From contig CAYZDL010000035.1 in assembly GCA_964477345.1 (NCBI GenBank), positions 1 through 7,809 of the forward strand: a stretch of DNA of 7,809 bases, in the 5' to 3' direction. The notes beneath the pieces are model-generated. The model saw only the letters and a program-made list of their open reading frames with translations. It had not been told where the DNA came from and made no database searches. The position numbers and the translations under genes were made by a program. Every line of letters starts with the position of its first letter. The first letter of the stretch is position 1. Source of the DNA: JAJZEO01 sp964477345. GTDB taxonomy: Bacteria; Chlamydiota; Chlamydiia; Chlamydiales; 2-12-FULL-49-11. Below are positions 1-5,428 of this stretch, piece by piece.

Positions 1-219
1 TTCTCTTATTACTTTGAGCGAGTCGAGATGATAGTGATCGGCATGTTCATGAGTGATTAAAACAGCATCAATTTGCTCGATCTCTACGTTAATATCAGCA
101 AGACGTTCTTTTAAGTTTTTAAAGCTGATCCCGCAATCAATCAGAAGTTTTGTATGATCTGTACCTAAATAAATTGCATTTCCTGTAGACCCCGAACCAA
201 GGGGACAAAACCCAATCAC
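1..219 (-). CDS. MBL-fold metallohydrolase, YycJ/WalJ type (5' part only)
   Basis: The first 73 codons of a leftward gene are present; the rest lies beyond the left edge. The translation opens MIGFCPLGSGSTGNAIYLG, continues with LLIDCGIS, and carries the metal-binding THEHADH motif at residues 56-62 (HxHxDH: His57, His59, Asp61, His62). The start with GSGSTGN followed by a conserved LIDCG is typical of the YycJ/WalJ branch of the metallo-beta-lactamase superfamily, which are cytoplasmic two-metal phosphodiesterases or nucleases. The start is GTG at 219, chosen because a full AGGAGG lies 5 nt upstream and no in-frame alternative fits. A longer overlapping reading frame on the same strand (137-457) is a shadow. 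The gene is divergent from the 274-aa gene to its right. The superfamily is certain, the subfamily likely, and the substrate unknown. Confidence 0.85.
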   Translation of the reverse strand, partial: MIGFCPLGSGSTGNAIYLGTDHTKLLIDCGISFKNLKERLADINVEIEQIDAVLITHEHADHYHLDSLKVIRE

Positions 220-224
220 AAATT

Positions 225-230
225 CCTCCT
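225..230 (-). promoter_or_regulatory. Ribosome binding site of the MBL-fold gene
   Basis: On the minus strand this reads AGGAGG, a perfect Shine-Dalgarno core, 5 nt before the GTG at 219. It fixes this GTG as the start. Confidence 0.75.
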
Positions 231-286
231 AGATCATCTATTCGCGACAATATAACCATGAAAAGACTTTTTCTTATACTCCTTTT

Positions 287-294
287 GCTATAAC
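287..294 (+). promoter_or_regulatory. Possible -10 element for the 274-aa gene
   Basis: TATAAC at 289-294 is preceded by TG one base upstream, so it reads as an extended -10 (TGnTATAAC). No good -35 hexamer is present at the expected distance near 266-271. Transcription would begin near 300, leaving a leader of only about 15-25 nt before the ATG codons at 315, 324 and 327. This is a pattern match only, in a very AT-rich stretch. Confidence 0.25.
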
Positions 295-314
295 ATCTCA
301 CTTTGTTTTTGAAC

Positions 315-1139
315 ATGAGTTTAATGATGGACATTAGTTCTTTGAACAAAGAGTACACAAGAGACATTCTATCAGGATTAGTGGGACAAGAGAGTTTTAG
401 CTCTACTGTAGCCGAATGGCTCGAACAATCTCCTGAATCAGATAAACTCCCCTTCATAAATTTCTCTCTCGATGTGCTAAACGATAACGCTTACTGGCTC
501 ACCGATCTTGTGATTAAAACACTGGCCAATTTATTAACTTTGCTGGATCAATCGGCTGTTAAACCTTTGATAAAAGCTCATGTTGCTAGTCGCTATTTAA
601 CCTCTTCTTCAATCGGATTTGAAATCGCTAGCAAACGCTGTCACTTAGACGAGAGAAGATGGTTAGAAAAAACATTAAAAAGTAATCCAGATGATTATTT
701 TAGAGTGACCACTTCGGAATTCCACCCCATTTCTTGCGAAAATTTTCTTCTTGGTTTGTTTGCCCAAACCCATACTATCCTCGGAGAACATCTAAACCCT
801 GTCAACACACTTCAAGGAATTGTATTTTTTGATCAAAATTTCGACAGCCTCTCCCTTGCTCTATTTTTTGTTGTGATTCTTGATCGTTTTGTCTGGTATA
901 ATGAACCGTTATTATTGAAGGCAGTTTCTCTCAGTACTCACCTTTCTCAATTGGTCCTTCCTCAAGATCTCGAAAATCCTCAGCCATTTTTCGAGGCTTC
1001 AAATCACCTCTCTTGCATTCAAACACCGAGTCGATGTTACATGAGAGAATCAAAAAGTCCTGAGAATTTAGTTAAGCCGAATGAAGACATAGTTAGACAA
1101 AATTACGATCTATTGAGTGGTGGATCCTTTCTCTGTTAA
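315..1139 (+). CDS. Hypothetical protein, 274 aa, mostly helical
   Basis: I do not recognise this protein. It is a long open frame in an otherwise empty stretch, and the translation looks like a real globular, mainly alpha-helical protein with regularly spaced Leu/Ile/Phe and charged residues. There is no evident signal peptide. One strongly hydrophobic helix (about residues 178-190, LSLALFFVVIL) is probably a buried core helix or a single membrane-proximal segment. The last 25 residues are polar and end in Cys. The start is uncertain: ATG at 315, 324 and 327 are all possible, as is a TTG at 303, and none has a Shine-Dalgarno sequence. I took 315 as the first ATG. It heads the rightward block that leads to the two hydrolases, 71 nt before the next gene, but nothing shows a shared function. 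Confidence 0.65.
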   Translation: MSLMMDISSLNKEYTRDILSGLVGQESFSSTVAEWLEQSPESDKLPFINFSLDVLNDNAYWLTDLVIKTLANLLTLLDQSAVKPLIKAHVASRYLTSSSIGFEIASKRCHLDERRWLEKTLKSNPDDYFRVTTSEFHPISCENFLLGLFAQTHTILGEHLNPVNTLQGIVFFDQNFDSLSLALFFVVILDRFVWYNEPLLLKAVSLSTHLSQLVLPQDLENPQPFFEASNHLSCIQTPSRCYMRESKSPENLVKPNEDIVRQNYDLLSGGSFLC

Positions 1140-1153
1140 TGTGAAAAAATAAT

Positions 1154-1181
1154 TTTACAAAAATCAATTTTTCGTTATAGA
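1154..1181 (+). promoter_or_regulatory. Candidate promoter for the 115-aa gene
   Basis: TTTACA at 1154-1159 (five of six matches to TTGACA) and TATAGA at 1176-1181 (four of six to TATAAT) are separated by 16 nt. Transcription would start near 1188, about 22 nt before the ATG at 1211. This fits the gap between the two genes but is inferred from consensus only. Confidence 0.35.
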
Positions 1182-1210
1182 GGAAATTTACATTTGAATG
1201 AGAGGGGATC

Positions 1211-1558
1211 ATGGAACCTTTAGATGAACTTGCTAAAACCTTAGATTGCCTGAAGCAAAATGAAGAGGCTCTTCTCTCTTTGCCTATGCATATGCAACTC
1301 GAAAAAGAAGCCTTAGAAAGAACTCAAGATAGCCTTTTAGCACACCTCGAGTTCCTTAAAGGTGAATATCAGAAAATTGAAAAATCTTTTTCAAGGCTAA
1401 AATATAGCGCGGAAAAAGAAATTCTCTATCAAAAAGTTCTTGATTTTAACCGAATTGCAAAGAGACCTTTAATGGGATATCTCCCTCTGTTTAGAGAGTC
1501 AAACATTTTGATTCGTAAGCGCCGCACGTCAAAAGTTCTTGTTGCTAACTCCTTATAG
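1211..1558 (+). CDS. Small coiled-coil protein, 115 aa, unknown function
   Basis: I do not recognise the family. Residues 1-80 are rich in Leu, Glu, Lys and Gln with heptad-like spacing of hydrophobics (LDELAKTLDCLKQNEEALL, then a second run at about 30-78), so it probably forms a helical hairpin or coiled coil. The C-terminal 30 residues change character: a short hydrophobic stretch around LMGYLPLF, then a basic tail IRKRRTSK. No signal peptide or membrane helix is evident. ATG 1211 is the only sensible start because an in-frame TGA lies at 1199-1201; AGAGGGG at 1201-1207 is a close but usable ribosome binding site. It sits 49 nt before the first hydrolase gene. Small helical proteins next to larger ones are sometimes chaperones or adaptors, but nothing in the sequence proves that here. 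Confidence 0.7.
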   Translation: MEPLDELAKTLDCLKQNEEALLSLPMHMQLEKEALERTQDSLLAHLEFLKGEYQKIEKSFSRLKYSAEKEILYQKVLDFNRIAKRPLMGYLPLFRESNILIRKRRTSKVLVANSL

Positions 1559-1571
1559 AAAAGTTTATTGG

Positions 1572-1601
1572 TTGTGAGAATATCCAGGGCAAATTTATAA
1601 T
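1572..1601 (+). promoter_or_regulatory. Promoter for the first DUF818 gene, leaderless geometry
   Basis: TTGTGA at 1572-1577 (four of six matches to TTGACA) is followed after 18 nt by a perfect TATAAT at 1596-1601. Initiation 6-8 nt downstream would fall on or beside the ATG at 1608, giving an mRNA with essentially no leader. No Shine-Dalgarno sequence precedes that ATG, which agrees with the geometry. Confidence 0.5.
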
Positions 1602-1607
1602 GTTTGC

Positions 1608-3158
1608 ATGGAACCTGCTATAACATCTTCTCAAACACCTCAATTTGCCCATTTTACTAGGAATGATCCTTCTATTCCTAAGAAGCACTATTTCCATCCA
1701 CGGAATATTTCTGAAGTTAAGGAACCCTCTTCTTGCACCGATCAAGTCAATTCTTTCGCTAAATTTCTTTTTAAAATTCTGATTGCGCCTGTATTTCTGT
1801 TTGAGAGATTAAGTCATTTTGCTTTAATTCACCTTGTTTGCCCTTTTCAATTCTTTCCTTGTAGTAAAGATTATTATGAAAATTTGACAAACAAAAAAAG
1901 AATTGAAAAGCTTTGTAATGGCGAAGTCACTCTTAATTCGTGTGTACTTCAGCCAGAAGGAGACTCTGGACCACAACTCGATGCGATTACAATTATCTCA
2001 AATCAACAAAGAGGTCTAGATGATCGTGAACAAAAGTGGATTGTTGTTGCGCTTCCCAATTTTGCTAACCACCAAGATGAACGGATACATACTTTTCTTA
2101 TCAACTATGCTCGCTATACTGGCCTTTGTATAGCCGTTACCAATTATCGAGGAGCTCGGAAAGAGCCTAGGCACCGACCTGATCAATTTAATGATTTGGT
2201 CAACGATGTTGACGAATTAACCAAACGATTGTGTAACGGAGGTGTTCATCCAAAAAATATTGTCATCCAGGGAGTTTCACTAGGGGGAGCTGTCGCTAGT
2301 TATGTAGCTGCACGCCACCAAGAAAAAGAGCACGAGATGTCTGTCATTTCTGAAAACACCTTTGATCATATTGGAGACGCCGTAAGAGGGTACTCTTCCG
2401 GATCAGCTATGGTTCATTTTGCAAAAGAAAAGATCGAACCCTATTTAGTTCCTGAAGCCAATACGACACACTCACTAAAGAGCCGCGTCTATTATGCTCT
2501 TAAGGAGCTCTTCTTTTGCATTCCGCATCTTATTTTTCGTGTTATTGTCTTTACTACACTTTTCTTTGACCACCTTTTTCAAGGAAACTTTGCTGAGGCC
2601 TTCCGCGCAGTCGCAGAAATTTGCAAAACGGTTCTTCTTGATCCAGTAATTTTTGTGAGCTCACTCTTTGTTTTACTTTCCTCACCGTTTGCCGATTATA
2701 CTCAAATTCTTCGGTACTTAAATTTGAAGTTGTGCGAAAAATTTGAGGACTCTCTTGTATTTACCATCTTCAAAAGCCGGTTGTATTCACAACTCGCAAA
2801 ACGGTATATTGAATGGGCAAAATGGAATACCAATGTAGCTGATGCATGGTTAAGTATTAAAGGAGCCAAATTCTCTTCAACTGTAAGAGAGGATAACGTA
2901 ATTTTGTGGGAAGCATCTCTTGGCAAAGGACTTGAAGAGCGGTCAGGAGAGTGGGGCAATAATGGAGAAGTGTTTGTGAATGAAAGCACCGATGCTACTC
3001 ATAGAACTTTTCTAATGCAATCGCGCCCTGAAAAATACTTTACTTTTCTTGAAAAGGCCTTGAAGATTAACTTTCCCCAGTGTGCAAGAGAACTTTCTTC
3101 AAAAACCGTTGAAGCTTTTACAAGGATGCCCTTGGAAGAAGCTCTAACAGTAAAATAA
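1608..3158 (+). CDS. Chlamydial CHLPS/DUF818 family alpha/beta hydrolase, paralogue 1 (516 aa)
   Basis: This is a putative serine hydrolase of the Chlamydiae-specific CHLPS 43 kDa family (DUF818), whose biochemical role is unknown to me. The N-terminal 85 residues are variable, with a hydrophobic stretch at about 51-80 ending in CPF. The alpha/beta-hydrolase core begins near 124 (LDAITII) and includes VVALPNFANH at 146-155, TNYRGAR at 178-184 and the nucleophile elbow GVSLGG with Ser224. Likely triad partners, judged by alignment with the neighbouring paralogue, are Asp429 (EDNVI) and His465 (THRTFL). Between core halves lies a large insertion with two hydrophobic segments at about 300-324 and 341-360, suggesting a membrane-touching cap. 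The start is the ATG just after a consensus -10 box, with no ribosome binding site; a later start would trim only the variable N-terminus. Substrate unknown; a lipase or esterase activity is inference. Confidence 0.85.
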   Translation: MEPAITSSQTPQFAHFTRNDPSIPKKHYFHPRNISEVKEPSSCTDQVNSFAKFLFKILIAPVFLFERLSHFALIHLVCPFQFFPCSKDYYENLTNKKRIEKLCNGEVTLNSCVLQPEGDSGPQLDAITIISNQQRGLDDREQKWIVVALPNFANHQDERIHTFLINYARYTGLCIAVTNYRGARKEPRHRPDQFNDLVNDVDELTKRLCNGGVHPKNIVIQGVSLGGAVASYVAARHQEKEHEMSVISENTFDHIGDAVRGYSSGSAMVHFAKEKIEPYLVPEANTTHSLKSRVYYALKELFFCIPHLIFRVIVFTTLFFDHLFQGNFAEAFRAVAEICKTVLLDPVIFVSSLFVLLSSPFADYTQILRYLNLKLCEKFEDSLVFTIFKSRLYSQLAKRYIEWAKWNTNVADAWLSIKGAKFSSTVREDNVILWEASLGKGLEERSGEWGNNGEVFVNESTDATHRTFLMQSRPEKYFTFLEKALKINFPQCARELSSKTVEAFTRMPLEEALTVK

Positions 3159-3219
3159 ACAACAGCCTGATTGGTGCAAATCGAAAAATAATCGAGGCTT
3201 TTAGTATTTCATCCTACGT

Positions 3220-3224
3220 GGAGG
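3220..3224 (+). promoter_or_regulatory. Ribosome binding site of the second DUF818 gene
   Basis: GGAGG stands 10 nt before the ATG at 3235. Unlike its paralogue, this gene has conventional initiation signals, and the 76-nt gap has no convincing promoter, so it may be expressed by read-through from the gene before it. Confidence 0.6.
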
Positions 3225-3234
3225 CGTTGAAAGT

Positions 3235-4617
3235 ATGATCGACTCATTAGGAATTACTTTTACTTCAGACCATGAATATCCTCTCTACCAATTCCCGAAG
3301 GCAGAAGAAAAGAAAGAGCTTTTCTGCTTCGAAAACCCCTTCAAAAAAATCTCCCAATGGCTTACAAGGTTCGTCATTTGTCCCTTCGTAAGGAGCGGAG
3401 GTTCTCCCGATTTTTACACCCGTATCACAGGGAACTATGATACGACCCTTAAGCCCGTCACCCTCAGAGAAGGGGAGATTGAACTCGATGCTTTAACTAT
3501 TATTCCCTACACTCAAAGAATGACCCCCCCAGAAAAACAACGTTGGCTGGTCTTTGCCCTTCCGAATGGTGCGACACACGATAATTTTCTTATGAACTCT
3601 TTTCTCAAACAACTCTCTATACTCACTGGCCTTTGCATTGGTATCACCAACTATAGAGGAAGTAGACCTGATGCCTCTTGCCTTACTACGATGAACTATA
3701 AAGATCTAGTCGATGATGTCGATTCTTTCATCAAGCATTTGACTGTTGACATGGGTGTACGACCTGCCCATATCGTTATGCATGGCCTTTCTCTTGGCGG
3801 GATCGTCGGCATTGAAGTGGCGTCGCGGCATCAAAAGCCCGGGGAAGAGATGCATTACTTGGGAGAAAACACCCTAAATAATTTTCAAGAAGTTGCCTTA
3901 GAAATCCCTTTTTCCAAATCGTCAATGAATCTTGCCCAAAAAATTCTTTTTCCCAAGCACCTCCCCCACAAAACCTATGAAAGAATCACCACCTCTCTAA
4001 AACAGATAGCTCTTATCATTCCTACCTTAATCGCGCGAGTAATCTTATTTTCCATTTTCTTCTTCGAAGCCCTTTTCTCTTCTGAATGGGAAAAAGCAGG
4101 GACCTGCCTATTTGAAATAGGGAAAAGTATCGTCTTGCCCCATCTATTGTTGGGAATCTCAATCATTCAGCTTGCGACCTTTCCATTTTGGGATCTGACT
4201 CAACATTTAGCCGATATCAATCTATACTACGCTGATAAACTTGAGGATACTCTTTTCTATCGAATGATGCGATCCCGTGTCATCTGTTCTTTGGTCAAAA
4301 AATTTATTTCGTTTTCTGGGTGGGAATCGGATGGAAAGGAAGCATGGAACAAGATCCGTGGAGAAAAGCTAATTTCTCAGGTGAAGAGTGATGAGATCAT
4401 TCCCTTTGCCGCCTCTTTGTATCGTGCGGTGAACGATACTCAAAAACAATATCTCCATCAATCGCCTACTTCAGGACATAACACCTTTCTTGTTCAAGAG
4501 AATCCTCGCCTCTTTTTTAATTTTTTAGAAAGGGCCTTGAAAATCCAATACAATGAAAAGCTCAAATCTGTAAGTGGCCAAGAGATTTCGCGATTTTTGT
4601 GGCAATACCACTCTTAG
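3235..4617 (+). CDS. Chlamydial CHLPS/DUF818 family alpha/beta hydrolase, paralogue 2 (460 aa)
   Basis: This is a clear paralogue of the preceding gene. They share FVICPF/LVCPF, ELDALTIIP, FALPNGATH, the run TGLCIGITNYRGSR (131-144), the DLVDDVD helix, the elbow GLSLGG with Ser186, ASRHQ, and the C-terminal GHNTFLVQ-NP-FFNFLERALKI block. Putative triad: Ser186, Asp386 (SDEIIP) and His415 (SGHNTFL), all conserved in both copies. Two hydrophobic segments at about 257-281 and 298-318 (IALIIPTLIARVILFSIFFF and the run after it) match those of paralogue 1, so the cap is a family feature. The N-terminus is about 35 residues shorter, and there is no classical signal peptide. Its 3' end overlaps the convergent hydrolase gene by 56 nt. 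The family is well supported; enzymatic activity, location and substrate are inferred or unknown. Confidence 0.87.
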   Translation: MIDSLGITFTSDHEYPLYQFPKAEEKKELFCFENPFKKISQWLTRFVICPFVRSGGSPDFYTRITGNYDTTLKPVTLREGEIELDALTIIPYTQRMTPPEKQRWLVFALPNGATHDNFLMNSFLKQLSILTGLCIGITNYRGSRPDASCLTTMNYKDLVDDVDSFIKHLTVDMGVRPAHIVMHGLSLGGIVGIEVASRHQKPGEEMHYLGENTLNNFQEVALEIPFSKSSMNLAQKILFPKHLPHKTYERITTSLKQIALIIPTLIARVILFSIFFFEALFSSEWEKAGTCLFEIGKSIVLPHLLLGISIIQLATFPFWDLTQHLADINLYYADKLEDTLFYRMMRSRVICSLVKKFISFSGWESDGKEAWNKIRGEKLISQVKSDEIIPFAASLYRAVNDTQKQYLHQSPTSGHNTFLVQENPRLFFNFLERALKIQYNEKLKSVSGQEISRFLWQYHS

Positions 4618-5428
4618 GCAACGCCCAATTAGGGACTCTCCCTTTCTCAATCACCTTACAGGTGACTCCCTCAATAATATCTTTCTGAGCTAAGAACCAC
4701 TTTGCAAGTTTAAGATCAAGCTCTAGGGCTTTCAAGGGAGATCTCTGAGCTTGTCCCCACCCCATCAACTCATAAGCAACTTGCACACTCTGGGGGCAGG
4801 CATCGGGGGCATATTTTTCCCTAATCTCCTCGACAGATAATTGAGCAAAGTCGAAATCAATTTCTTTAAGATCCAGCTCTCCCTCTCCATAATCCCCCTT
4901 ATCGATTAATCCACAAATGGCCGCATCGGCAGCACCTATGCTATTGCCCGTCATTGCCAAATACCATCCCACTTTGTACTTGAGTCTAGGGAGGAAGTAC
5001 GACATACCGACGTCAGGGAAAAAACCGATCTTCACCTCAGGCATCGCAAAGCGAAATCTCTTTGTGACCATTAATTCTTTTGTGTAAAATGAAATTCCTA
5101 CACCGCCCCCCATCACTAATCCATCGATGAGCGCACGACTTTTTTTAGGAAAATGAATCAGCTTTCGATTGAGTTGATATTCAGCCGTAAGCATGGCTAA
5201 CGCTGCTTTTTGATCTAAAAAAATTGTAATGTCAGCTCCAGAGGAAAAGGCACGGTCACAATTGCTGGAAATCTCAACAAGATCTATTGAATCATCACGT
5301 TCTGCCTGATCGAGAGATGACGAGATAGCCAAAATCATATCGAGATTCAGAGCGTTAAGCTTCTCTCTTCGATTGAGGATGATCTTCAAGAGCGATCCCT
5401 CTTGCTTAGTAACGATAAAGGGAGTCAA
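4562..5428 (-). CDS. 3-hydroxyisobutyryl-CoA hydrolase-like protein (crotonase superfamily, 288 aa)
   Basis: It likely hydrolyses 3-hydroxyisobutyryl-CoA to 3-hydroxyisobutyrate and CoA in valine degradation. With TTG 5428 as residue 1, LNRREKLNALNLDM is the N-terminal crotonase strand, SSGADI near 62-67 binds CoA, DGLVMGGGVG at 102-111 forms the oxyanion hole, and MPEVKIGFFPDVG with YFLPRL at 129-149 is the HIBCH signature; Glu131 and Asp139 match the catalytic pair of that family. The C-terminal QSVQVAYELM and DIIEGVTCKVIEKGRVPNW also fit HIBCH rather than plain enoyl-CoA hydratase. It is shorter than the usual 340-360 aa, mainly through loss between GLIDKG and EEIREKYAP. The open frame reaches 5464, but homology begins right after TTG 5428; no ATG fits. 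It overlaps the E1 gene end by 23 nt, so translation is probably coupled. A related hydroxyacyl-CoA hydrolase or hydratase activity remains possible. Confidence 0.82.
   Translation of the reverse strand: MTPFIVTKQEGSLLKIILNRREKLNALNLDMILAISSSLDQAERDDSIDLVEISSNCDRAFSSGADITIFLDQKAALAMLTAEYQLNRKLIHFPKKSRALIDGLVMGGGVGISFYTKELMVTKRFRFAMPEVKIGFFPDVGMSYFLPRLKYKVGWYLAMTGNSIGAADAAICGLIDKGDYGEGELDLKEIDFDFAQLSVEEIREKYAPDACPQSVQVAYELMGWGQAQRSPLKALELDLKLAKWFLAQKDIIEGVTCKVIEKGRVPNWALPKSGIATKIAKSLGHLQI

Noticed and set aside
137..457. 106-aa minus-strand reading frame crossing the start of the MBL-fold gene
   Set aside because: It overlaps the MBL-fold gene in another frame and the 274-aa gene in antisense, has no family resemblance, and lacks a ribosome binding site, whereas the MBL frame has motif and signal.
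1159..1173. AAAAAT-ca-ATTTTT palindrome after the 274-aa gene
   Set aside because: A pure A/T stem with a two-base loop would not form a stable terminator; expected by chance in such AT-rich spacer.
1545..1745. 66-aa minus-strand frame over the first hydrolase promoter
   Set aside because: Antisense to the start of the DUF818 gene, no initiation signals, no recognisable domain.
2702..2989. 95-aa frame antisense to DUF818 paralogue 1; likewise 3975-4166 antisense to paralogue 2
   Set aside because: Both are fully inside strongly supported coding sequence and have no features of their own.
3164..3202. Possible terminator (AGCCT at 3164-3168 pairing with AGGCT at 3195-3199, then TTTT) between the two DUF818 genes
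   Set aside because: Only five paired bases with a 26-nt loop and a short T-run; too weak to call.
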